Source: Clostridiales bacterium (lineage in GTDB: Bacteria; Bacillota; Clostridia; Lachnospirales; UBA12420). Taken from it: DNA of 13,186 nucleotides. The notes under the pieces are model-generated. The model searched no databases. It was given only the letters and a program-made list of their open reading frames with translations, and was not told where the DNA came from. The stretch spans positions 1 to 13,186 of the forward strand of contig DMOI01000064.1 of the NCBI GenBank assembly GCA_003452395.1. The letters run 5' to 3'. Of the stretch, positions 1 through 6,260 are shown in pieces. The position numbers and the translations under genes are program-made. The stretch's first letter is position 1; every line of letters begins with the position of its first letter.

Positions 1-82
1 CTACTTTATTCAATTATCATGGTGCTTACATTTTTTGTCACTGCTTACTTTTTATTCCTAAAAAGTAGTGGCGACAAAAGTT

Positions 83-112
83 ATTATACTACATCCCTCT
101 ACTCTTTGTCAA
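83..112 (-). promoter_or_regulatory. SigA-type promoter P2 reading out of the left edge
   Basis: On the minus strand, TTGACA (107-112) and TATAAT (83-88) are separated by 18 bp. The bases just after the -10 (CTTTTGTCGC) nearly match those after the tRNA-Ser promoter -10 (CTTTTTGTCGC), which suggests a shared stable-RNA type of start region. No open reading frame follows before the window edge: the first ATGs run into stops within a few codons. The target is therefore outside the window, and an rRNA or tRNA operon is my inference. Confidence 0.75.
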
Positions 113-185
113 GTACTTTTTCGACTTTTTAATTTTTTCTTTTTTGTCATTTTTTAGTACTATTTTTGAGTGAGAATGTTTTTAC

Positions 186-214
186 ATTATACCAACATGA
201 TGTTCATTTGTCAA
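186..214 (-). promoter_or_regulatory. SigA-type promoter P1, upstream of P2
   Basis: On the minus strand, TTGACA (209-214) and TATAAT (186-191) are separated by 17 bp, a full consensus match. It lies just after the tRNA-Ser terminator and about 100 bp upstream of a second consensus promoter in the same direction. Paired strong promoters like this are typical of rRNA operons. No coding sequence lies between it and the left edge. Confidence 0.75.
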
Positions 215-223
215 CATGTTTTT

Positions 224-255
224 AAAAAAAATAATAGTAGTTTCACACTATTATT
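224..255 (-). terminator. Rho-independent terminator of tRNA-Ser
   Basis: On the minus strand a 9-bp AT-rich stem (AATAATAGT at 247-255 with ACTATTATT at 230-238) with an 8-nt loop is followed by a run of T (224-229). It lies about 40 nt after the 3' end of tRNA-Ser and just before the next promoter, so it would separate the tRNA transcript from the downstream unit. Confidence 0.75.
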
Positions 256-297
256 TTCACTTTTCAACAGTTCTTACAAATATGTTAGTATAATTTA

Positions 298-383
298 CGG
301 AGAGGGTGGGATTCGAACCCACGGTCCCTTGCGGAATCACTAGTTTTCAAGACTAGCTCCTTAAACCACTCGGACACCTCTCC
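298..383 (-). tRNA. tRNA-Ser (anticodon UGA)
   Basis: Read on the minus strand, this is an 86-nt class II tRNA. The 7-bp acceptor stem pairs GGAGAGG with CCTCTCC and is followed by a G discriminator base, as in serine tRNAs. The anticodon loop is CTTGAAA, with anticodon TGA, flanked by the stem CTAGT/ACTAG. There is a long variable arm (GATTCCGCAAGGGA region) and a standard T arm with GGTTCGAATCC. The 3' CCA is not encoded. The gene has its own consensus promoter 23 bp upstream of its 5' end and a terminator downstream. Confidence 0.97.
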
Positions 384-405
384 AATAATTTCTGCGACAA
401 AAAGT

Positions 406-434
406 ATTATATCAGCATTTTTTTGGTTTGTCAA
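406..434 (-). promoter_or_regulatory. Promoter of tRNA-Ser
   Basis: On the minus strand, TTGACA (429-434) and TATAAT (406-411) are separated by 17 bp, a perfect consensus. The predicted start lies roughly 15 nt upstream of the mature tRNA 5' end. The promoter begins only about 40 bp after the stop codon of carD, and I see no strong terminator in between, so some read-through from carD into the tRNA is possible. Confidence 0.88.
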
Positions 435-472
435 CTGTTTTTTTGTTTTTATTTCTGGTTTATTTCTCAGGT

Positions 473-961
473 TTATTTCTCATTTTGTAGTAATGCACTT
501 TCAACCATTTCCTCTGCATTCTCTTTTTCAATATTGCCCGATAATATCATTTCACTAACTAAAATTTGCTTCCCATTGTTTAATAGCTTTTTTTCTATAC
601 TTGATAGACCCTTGGCCGCATCTTTAACATATAAATTTTTAACAGTCTGAGCTACCTCTAGTATATCTCCACTTGTTATTTTTTCTATGTTTTGTTTGTA
701 TCTTTTCGACCAGTTTTCGGACATTGATGTCGTTACTCCTTTTAAGATGCCTACCATACCTTCCATTTCTTTCTCATTTTTTACTACTCTTATCCCTAGT
801 TCTTCTGCTTTATTTGTTGATACTGTGAGTTGCATTCTACTTAACGGTATGTGTATCACATAAAACGCTTGTTTTTCACCAAAAATTTCTTTTTGTTCTA
901 TGTCTTCTATTATTCCTGCTCCATGCTTAGGATGACATACTTTATCTCCTATATTAAACAT
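473..961 (-). CDS. carD: CarD family transcriptional regulator
   Basis: This 162-residue protein is a CarD/CdnL-type regulator, a family that binds RNA polymerase beta through an N-terminal Tudor-like domain and stabilises open complexes, particularly at stable-RNA promoters. The N-terminus (FNIGDKVCHPKHGAGIIEDI) is the hallmark of this domain, at about residues 1-60. The rest is helical and contains NWSKRYKQN near residue 83; Trp84 matches the conserved Trp that wedges into the minor groove near the -10 element. I chose the ATG at 959-961 because a GGGCGGTGATT ribosome binding site precedes it; the GTG nine bases upstream falls inside that site. It is the last gene of the cheB-radA-carD unit, with a 50-bp gap after radA. 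Confidence 0.9.
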   Translation of the reverse strand: MFNIGDKVCHPKHGAGIIEDIEQKEIFGEKQAFYVIHIPLSRMQLTVSTNKAEELGIRVVKNEKEMEGMVGILKGVTTSMSENWSKRYKQNIEKITSGDILEVAQTVKNLYVKDAAKGLSSIEKKLLNNGKQILVSEMILSGNIEKENAEEMVESALLQNEK

Positions 962-1011
962 AATAATCACCGCCCATTTTTATGTTTTGCATTTTTTGGA
1001 AAAATATTCAA

Positions 1012-2376
1012 TTATTTTATATATTTCATTATTTCTTTTATATTTTTTATCCCTATCACTCCATCTTTGATTTTTTCTTCTTTTATGGTTTTTTTATTCT
1101 CATGCGGTATTATACAACTAGAAAAGCCCATTTTTTTAGCTTCTATTATGCGTTTTTCAATCATATTTATAGTTCTTACTTCTCCTGAGAGTCCCACTTC
1201 ACCTACTATGACTATTCCATCGTTTACTACTATGTTTTTTTGACTTGATATAATTGCTACTATTATTGCTAGATCAAGTGCTGTTTCTGTTATCTTTATA
1301 TTTCCTACTATATTTAAGAATACATCGTGTTCACTTAAATTTATACTAAGCTGCTTTTCTATTATGGCGATTAGCATAGATAAACGGTTATTGTCTATTC
1401 CTATTGCAGTTCTTCTCGGCATATTCATTTTTGTATATGTTACTAATGCTTGAACTTCTAGTAATAATGCTCTTGTTCCCTCTATAGTACAAGTTATTAC
1501 AGATCCGCTTGAATTTTCTGGTTTGCCTGATAACATTATCTTAGAGGCATCGTTCACATCTTTTAAACCTGTAGCTGTCATCTCAAATACTCCTATTTCA
1601 TTTGTTGAACCAAATCTATTCTTAATTGTTCTTATTATCCTGTATATTGATGTTTCATTTCCTTCAAAATATAATACGGCGTCCACCATATGTTCTAGAA
1701 CCTTTGGTCCTGCTATCATTCCTTCCTTAGTTACATGCCCTACTATTACTGTTGATATATCTTTTTCCTTAGACATTCTCATTAAAGTATTTGTGGCTTC
1801 TCTAACCTGACTTACGCTACCTGGTGTTGATGTTATTTCGCTATTGTATATGGTTTGTATCGAGTCTATTATAACTATATCTGGACTTATTTTCTCTACA
1901 TTCTCCAATATATTTTCTATATCGTTTTCCGCTAATATGTATAGATTATTTGTATTTACATTTAATCTGTCTGCTCTGATTTTTATTTGATGATTTGATT
2001 CTTCACCTGTTGTATATAGTACCTTTAAATTTTTTTCACCGAGTTTTTGGCTTAATTGTAGGAGCAATGTTGATTTTCCTATCCCTGGGGTCCCCCCAAT
2101 AAGAACAAGTGATCCTTTTACTATCCCACCACCTAAAACTCTGTCTAGTTCACCTATATTTGTTGCATATCTTGAGTCATCTTTCTTCTTTATGTCATTT
2201 ATATTTAATGATACGCTTCTTTTTACATTTGTGTTACTCAAACTTGAACCTTTTTTTATTTCCTTTTTTTGCTCTATAAAACTACTCCACCCATTACATT
2301 CGGGGCATTTCCCTAACCATCTACTCGACTCATACCCACATTCCCCACATATATATAATATTTTATCTTTAGCCAT
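1012..2376 (-). CDS. radA: DNA repair protein RadA (Sms), RecA-like ATPase
   Basis: This 454-residue protein is RadA/Sms, which acts with RecA in homologous recombination by processing branched DNA and driving branch migration. It has the full family architecture: an N-terminal zinc finger with Cys10, Cys13, Cys24 and Cys27; a RecA-type ATPase with Walker A GGTPGIGKST (94-103) and Walker B ending in Asp171 (DIVIID); the RadA signature KNRFG (252-256); and a C-terminal Lon-like domain (about 275-454). The length is normal. The ATG at 2374-2376 is preferred because GGGAGTG lies just upstream; a longer reading from a TTG adds 11 residues that do not belong to the family. In many Bacillota radA sits next to clpC and disA; here cheB is upstream and carD downstream. 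Confidence 0.96.
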   Translation of the reverse strand: MAKDKILYICGECGYESSRWLGKCPECNGWSSFIEQKKEIKKGSSLSNTNVKRSVSLNINDIKKKDDSRYATNIGELDRVLGGGIVKGSLVLIGGTPGIGKSTLLLQLSQKLGEKNLKVLYTTGEESNHQIKIRADRLNVNTNNLYILAENDIENILENVEKISPDIVIIDSIQTIYNSEITSTPGSVSQVREATNTLMRMSKEKDISTVIVGHVTKEGMIAGPKVLEHMVDAVLYFEGNETSIYRIIRTIKNRFGSTNEIGVFEMTATGLKDVNDASKIMLSGKPENSSGSVITCTIEGTRALLLEVQALVTYTKMNMPRRTAIGIDNNRLSMLIAIIEKQLSINLSEHDVFLNIVGNIKITETALDLAIIVAIISSQKNIVVNDGIVIVGEVGLSGEVRTINMIEKRIIEAKKMGFSSCIIPHENKKTIKEEKIKDGVIGIKNIKEIMKYIK

Positions 2377-2404
2377 GAGCCCACTCCCGTTAACTGTCCA
2401 CGCA

Positions 2405-2421
2405 TCCAAGCTTAGCTTGGA
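2405..2421. other. Small perfect hairpin in the cheB-radA gap
   Basis: TCCAAGC (2405-2411) and GCTTGGA (2415-2421) form a perfect 7-bp inverted repeat with a 3-nt loop, containing a HindIII-like AAGCTT. It has no U-run on either strand, so it is not a standard terminator. It lies between the cheB stop and the radA ribosome binding site and could be a processing or attenuation element, or part of a dispersed repeat. Confidence 0.4.
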
Positions 2422-2437
2422 GGTAACTTCAATTCAC

Positions 2438-2457
2438 TTTCAACTTTCAACTTTAAC
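2438..2457. repeat. Short heptad direct repeat at the end of cheB
   Basis: On the plus strand TTTCAAC occurs twice head to tail (2438-2444 and 2445-2451), followed by a shorter TTTAAC copy (2452-2457). The last copy overlaps the cheB stop codon at 2453-2455. It is a short simple repeat of unknown meaning. Confidence 0.5.
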
Positions 2458-3043
2458 TACCCCATCCTACAACTATTTTATTTATTTCATCTGCTATTTT
2501 GTCTAGATCGACTTCCATATCAGACAAACCTGCTTCATACACACTTTTGGGCATACCATATATAACACTTGTTTTTTTACTTTCAGTTATACAATAACAA
2601 TTGCAGTTTGACTTTATATATTGCACTCCTATTGTTCCATCTTTCCCCATACCTGTTACGACTACAGCAAGTATATTTTTCCCTTTGTATGTATCTGAAA
2701 TAGACATAAATAACCTATCCGCAGCAGGTTTGACTCCATTTAAAGCTTGGGACTCTTCCATTCTGACAGTCTTATAATTTCTTTCACTAGTTATTATCAT
2801 ATGCACGCCTCCGGGTGCTATGTAAACAACTCCTGATTCTAGTTTTTCCCCTTCCGCAGCCTCTTTTACGCGTAATCTTGATATAACATTTAGAGACTCT
2901 GCAAAAGATGAAATAAATCCCTTAGGCATATGTTGCACTATTACTATTGGTACATCTATTTTTTCGGATAGCCTTGCACAGATTTTCCTAAGTGCTGATG
3001 GTCCACCTGTAGATGATGCAATGGCTATTATTTCTGGTTTCAT
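2453..3043 (-). CDS. Stand-alone CheB-type protein-glutamate methylesterase domain
   Basis: This 196-residue protein consists only of the CheB methylesterase domain, which removes methyl groups from (or deamidates) glutamates in chemoreceptors. The catalytic triad is visible: Ser11 in IASSTGGP, His38 in VQHMP and Asp135 in TGMGKDG. Other family features are NGVKPAADRLF (102-112) and IYGMPKSVYEAG near the C-terminus. Classical CheB carries an N-terminal receiver domain that represses and activates the esterase; that domain is missing, and the ATG at 3041-3043 follows an AGGTGA ribosome binding site, so this is not a truncated reading. It is first in a unit with radA and carD. A single-domain methylesterase acting on chemoreceptors or on another target are both possible. 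Confidence 0.88.
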   Translation of the reverse strand: MKPEIIAIASSTGGPSALRKICARLSEKIDVPIVIVQHMPKGFISSFAESLNVISRLRVKEAAEGEKLESGVVYIAPGGVHMIITSERNYKTVRMEESQALNGVKPAADRLFMSISDTYKGKNILAVVVTGMGKDGTIGVQYIKSNCNCYCITESKKTSVIYGMPKSVYEAGLSDMEVDLDKIADEINKIVVGWGS

Positions 3044-3085
3044 ATATGTGGATTCACCTGCTTTCTCATTCGTATTTATGCTTTC

Positions 3086-3113
3086 ATTATAGCATTTTTA
3101 TTGTTTTTATCAA
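3086..3113 (-). promoter_or_regulatory. Promoter of the cheB-radA-carD unit
   Basis: On the minus strand, TTGATA (3108-3113) and TATAAT (3086-3091) are separated by 16 bp, with TGC just before the -10 as in extended -10 promoters. It lies about 43 bp upstream of the cheB start and 18 bp past the cwlD stop, so it should be the main promoter for cheB, radA and carD. Confidence 0.75.
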
Positions 3114-3131
3114 GTTAATTTTAATATATAT

Positions 3132-3842
3132 TTATTTTTTTTGAAAATTATTATAGTATAATAAAACTCCTTTATATATTGCCCATGCAATATTCTCTTG
3201 ATATTCATCATCATTTAGTTTTATTTCTTCACTTTGATTAGATAAAAATCCGCATTCAATAAGGACATTTGGGATTTTTGAGTTTTTAAATAAATAATAT
3301 TCTTTGTTCTCTTTCTCAACTCTATTGTTATTTTTATTCAATATATATTTCATTTCCGTTTGTATGTGCTTTGCTATTTTTTTGCTTTCCTCACAATTTG
3401 ATTTATAAAATACTTGACTCCCATTATATTTAGCTTCGGAAAAATTATTTTGATGTATGCTTAACATAATGTCTGCATATGAATTGTTTATTATATCTTT
3501 TCTTTTAGAAAGATCACTCATCTTCTTGTTTCTTGCCCCTTCATCATGTAAACCACTGCTATCCGCACGCGTTAATATAACATATGCACCCGACTGCTCT
3601 AAATATTTTTGAAGTTTTAATGTCACTTCCAGATTTATAACCTTTTCTGTCTTTTTTAGTTTCCCGGAGGTACCCTCGTCCTTACCTCCATGTCCTGCAT
3701 CTATAATTATCACTTTGTTACTCAATGGTAGTCCGTGAGTAAATGTCTGTTTAGCTTTAAAACAACCGTTATTTATTACTTCTATTACTAGTAATATTAA
3801 TAATACTAATATTATCAAATTTTCTCTGCTTATTTTGAGCAT
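3132..3842 (-). CDS. cwlD: N-acetylmuramoyl-L-alanine amidase, CwlD type
   Basis: This 236-residue Amidase_3 enzyme cleaves the amide bond between N-acetylmuramic acid and the stem peptide. CwlD-type enzymes act in spore cortex synthesis, removing peptides so that muramic delta-lactam can form. An N-terminal membrane anchor or signal (about residues 8-23) is followed by the zinc-amidase domain: His51 in DAGHGGKDEG, Glu72, His130 in SIHQN and catalytic Glu196 in LIECGF. The length, the single anchor, the SIHQN motif and the GSQVFY motif fit CwlD better than larger autolysins. The ATG at 3840-3842 follows AAGGGTGTGATT. A 57-bp gap separates it from the upstream helical protein. It supports a spore-forming host. 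I could not see a convincing sporulation-sigma promoter. Confidence 0.88.
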   Translation of the reverse strand: MLKISRENLIILVLLILLVIEVINNGCFKAKQTFTHGLPLSNKVIIIDAGHGGKDEGTSGKLKKTEKVINLEVTLKLQKYLEQSGAYVILTRADSSGLHDEGARNKKMSDLSKRKDIINNSYADIMLSIHQNNFSEAKYNGSQVFYKSNCEESKKIAKHIQTEMKYILNKNNNRVEKENKEYYLFKNSKIPNVLIECGFLSNQSEEIKLNDDEYQENIAWAIYKGVLLYYNNFQKK

Positions 3843-3899
3843 CTCAAATAATCACACCCTTAAGTCCATTCAAGTGTACAATTTACTATCCACCTTTTT

Positions 3900-4337
3900 T
3901 TATTCTTCTCCCATATAAACCAAGTTTAACATTGATATGTTTTTTTGAAGGTCCTGTATTATTTCAAATATCATATCTTTATAAATATCTTTACCTTCAA
4001 TATTTGTATATAGTTTTGTGTAATCGTCAAGTATGTCATATGTATCCATTATACATTTCTCTGCATCATATTTTTTATAACTTTTGATTGTTTCATTTTC
4101 ATCATTGTAATCCATTTTGTATAATGTATTTAACAGTTCCTTTAACATTTTATAATGTTTTACCCCGTTTGTATACATTCTCTGAAATATTTCTTTATCG
4201 TATTCTTTGCAGTTATCATACATATGTTTATATGCATTTTTTATGTCATTTGATTGTTTGGTCAGATCTTCTAATAAAAACTTTAGAGTTTCATACATGT
4301 TTTTATTTTCATCCATCTCTATCATTTTTTTAACCAT
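3900..4337 (-). CDS. Small helical protein of unknown function
   Basis: I do not recognise this 145-residue protein. It is rich in charged residues, Tyr, Met, Asn and Lys, has no signal peptide, membrane segment or metal-binding cysteine cluster, and looks all-alpha, with spacing that could suit a helical bundle. A ferritin-like or spore-coat-like fold is conceivable but not shown by any motif. The start at 4335-4337 is preferred because GGGAGGGTGTG precedes it; an ATG 21 bases upstream overlaps that ribosome binding site. It is transcribed toward cwlD with a 57-bp gap, so a shared transcript is plausible, and diverges from cheV on the other side. Confidence 0.7.
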   Translation of the reverse strand: MVKKMIEMDENKNMYETLKFLLEDLTKQSNDIKNAYKHMYDNCKEYDKEIFQRMYTNGVKHYKMLKELLNTLYKMDYNDENETIKSYKKYDAEKCIMDTYDILDDYTKLYTNIEGKDIYKDMIFEIIQDLQKNISMLNLVYMGEE

Positions 4338-4377
4338 GAAAAACACACCCTCCCTCATTATTATAAATAATTCTCTT

Positions 4378-4417
4378 ATTATATTAGATATATATATAAT
4401 ATTTTTTAAAAAATATT
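4378..4417 (-). promoter_or_regulatory. Possible promoter and palindrome for the helical-protein gene
   Basis: On the minus strand TATAAT (4378-4383) lies about 40 bp upstream of the 3900-4337 gene. The -35 region is poor (AAAAAT at 17 bp) and is covered by a perfect 20-bp palindrome (4398-4417, AATATTTTTTAAAAAATATT). The palindrome lies between two divergent genes. In such AT-rich DNA it may be chance, an operator or simply curved DNA. Confidence 0.35.
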
Positions 4418-4426
4418 CCTAACGTA

Positions 4427-4455
4427 ATGACAAAAAAATATTATTATGCTATACT
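4427..4455 (+). promoter_or_regulatory. Promoter of cheV
   Basis: ATGACA (4427-4432) and TATACT (4450-4455) are separated by 17 bp, with TGC just before the -10 (extended -10). It lies about 40 bp upstream of the cheV start, which has an AAAGGGGGAAC ribosome binding site. Confidence 0.7.
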
Positions 4456-4493
4456 ATTAAAAGAAAAATACATTTCCTAAAGGGGGAACGAAA

Positions 4494-5381
4494 ATGTCTA
4501 AGTCTGATATACTACTTGAAAGTGGCACAAACGAGTTTGAAATAGTAGAGTTTACTGTTGGTAATAGCTATTTTGGTATAAATGTAGCTAAGGTGCATCA
4601 GGTAATTCAACATGCAGATGTAGCGGTAATACCAAATGCAGAACCTGCACTTGAAGGTGTTTTTGATTTAAGAGGAGAGCACGTCGTACCTTTAATTAAC
4701 CTCGCAACATATCTACATCTACCACAGCCAAAAAATCATGACACCGATAAAATAATCATAACTGAATTTAATAACACATTTACAGCTTTTCATGTTGAGT
4801 CTGTAGCTACAATACATAGAATATTTTGGTCTTCTGTTGAAGCACCAGATGCTATTACTCATTCTCATGGTGGTGTAGTTATCGGAGTCATTAGAATGCA
4901 ATCTAAAATAGTTCTTTTACTTGATTTTGAAAAAATATTAATGGAGCTATCTCCTAAATCTGGACTTGAGGAACTAAATAGTGAACGTGCTTTATCTGAG
5001 ATTCGTTCACAAAAGAAAATTTTCGTGGTGGAAGATTCAGAATTTTTGCGTACTAAGTTAATAGATGTATTACATCAAGCCGGATACGTAAACACTACAG
5101 AATTCATGAATGGATTAGAGGCATGGAATCATGTGTCTGATTCTGAAAGTCTTACTCCTGACTTAATTATTACAGATATTGAGATGCCTCAAATGGATGG
5201 ACATCATTTAATAACAAAAATACGAAACGAATCTCATATATCTGAAGTGCCTATCGTTATCTTCTCATCTTTAATTAACGATTCTATGTATAAGAAGGGT
5301 AAAGAAGTGGGTGCTAACGAGCAAGTATCGAAACCACAAATTAACAATTTGATTAATATTATTGATACCTTTATGAAATAA
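4494..5381 (+). CDS. cheV: Chemotaxis coupling protein CheV (CheW plus receiver domain)
   Basis: This 295-residue protein has the two-domain CheV layout. An N-terminal CheW-like coupling domain (about residues 15-152) includes VFDLRGEHVVPLINL. A C-terminal response-regulator receiver domain (about 173-295) has the acidic pair Glu180-Asp181, phospho-acceptor Asp228 in ITDIEMPQMDG, Ser258 and the conserved Lys280 before Pro. CheV links receptors to CheA, and its phosphorylation by CheA is thought to support adaptation. The gene stands alone between its own promoter and a strong terminator and is the only plus-strand gene in the window. A chemotaxis-type methylesterase gene lies about 1.5 kb away on the other strand. 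No cheA, cheY or receptor gene is visible. Confidence 0.95.
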   Translation: MSKSDILLESGTNEFEIVEFTVGNSYFGINVAKVHQVIQHADVAVIPNAEPALEGVFDLRGEHVVPLINLATYLHLPQPKNHDTDKIIITEFNNTFTAFHVESVATIHRIFWSSVEAPDAITHSHGGVVIGVIRMQSKIVLLLDFEKILMELSPKSGLEELNSERALSEIRSQKKIFVVEDSEFLRTKLIDVLHQAGYVNTTEFMNGLEAWNHVSDSESLTPDLIITDIEMPQMDGHHLITKIRNESHISEVPIVIFSSLINDSMYKKGKEVGANEQVSKPQINNLINIIDTFMK

Positions 5382-5385
5382 ATTC

Positions 5386-5424
5386 AAACAGCCCTATAGT
5401 TTTGTAATTATAAGGCTGTTTTTT
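5386..5424 (+). terminator. Rho-independent terminator of cheV
   Basis: AAACAGCC (5386-5393) pairs with GGCTGTTT (5414-5421). The stem extends by TATA/TATA after one C-A mismatch, with a 10-nt loop, and ends in a T-run (5419-5424). It starts 5 bp after the cheV stop. Read on the other strand it has a weaker T-rich tail and could also help stop the leftward TraX operon that ends at 5514. Confidence 0.88.
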
Positions 5425-5513
5425 AATGGCTTTTTTATTTGTTCACTTATAGGTTTATTTCAAGTCTATACAGCTTTTCTATTCATTTTCTTTGTCTAAA
5501 AGCCACTCGCTTC

Positions 5514-6239
5514 TTACATCACTAACCACATCTTTATCCCATACAAAACCGCAATATGCATAGGATAAAACAAATAGAAGAACCATCCAGGTATTTTGAG
5601 TTTTAAATTTATAGGCTTTATTAAAAAAATCATCGCCATTATTGAGTAAAACTGGTAATGATGCTGTATATCTGCATATATTACTGCAATATTTAAAAGA
5701 AGAAAACTTATAATTAAATACTTATAGTTTTTAATATATGTATACATTAAGATTATTGTAAAAACTCCGTAGATTCCATAATCAACTATGTCCGACCCAT
5801 TAAAGCTCATAACTCCAACAATAGTAAGTATAAATGTTAGTGATATATAATGCTTTCTTTCAGTTAAATATATGCATATTAAACCTATTGTTAATGTAAA
5901 TAATATGTTTAGTGGCTCATCTATCGTTGCAAAACCAGTAAATAATCCGGATATAAAGTTTTGTATATTATACGGATTATAGTTATTCATCGCATAATAA
6001 TATGGTATTTGACATACAGCTCCCAGTAAAAGTAGTCTCACCATATATTTTTTAATATTCTTTGTGTTTAAATACCCCACTACTATTTGGTATGCAAAAA
6101 GAGGGAATGCTATCCTCCCAATTATCCGAAAAACTATAACATCAGGAAATAGGATTACCCCCATATGGTCTATCAACATTGTAAGTATTGCTATCAATTT
6201 TATAAAATTACTTTGCTCTTTTGTAATTGATAAATTCAT
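5514..6239 (-). CDS. TraX family membrane protein
   Basis: This 241-residue integral membrane protein has about eight hydrophobic segments and matches the TraX family. Family hallmarks are LIDHMG (22-27), RIIGRIAFPLFAY (38-50), NILFTL (111-116) and YPMHI near the C-terminus (225-229). The founding member, F-plasmid TraX, N-acetylates pilin. Chromosomal relatives in Firmicutes are common and mostly uncharacterised, and the fold resembles membrane acyltransferases. The ATG has a strong AGGAGA ribosome binding site. It is the last gene of an operon, 21 bp after the PEGA protein and downstream of a Wzy-type enzyme. That suggests, by inference, acylation of a surface glycan or protein made or exposed by the same module. 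There is no sign of conjugation genes in the window. Confidence 0.85.
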   Translation of the reverse strand: MNLSITKEQSNFIKLIAILTMLIDHMGVILFPDVIVFRIIGRIAFPLFAYQIVVGYLNTKNIKKYMVRLLLLGAVCQIPYYYAMNNYNPYNIQNFISGLFTGFATIDEPLNILFTLTIGLICIYLTERKHYISLTFILTIVGVMSFNGSDIVDYGIYGVFTIILMYTYIKNYKYLIISFLLLNIAVIYADIQHHYQFYSIMAMIFLIKPINLKLKIPGWFFYLFYPMHIAVLYGIKMWLVM

Positions 6240-6260
6240 AATTTCTCCTATATCCTAACC

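Noticed and set aside
3843..3899. Sporulation SigE/SigG promoter for cwlD
   Set aside because: TGTACACT weakly resembles a SigE -10, but no fitting -35 lies upstream.
5514..6239. Conjugative element because of the TraX match
   Set aside because: No relaxase, mating-pore, integrase or attachment-site signals are present; TraX relatives are common on Firmicute chromosomes.
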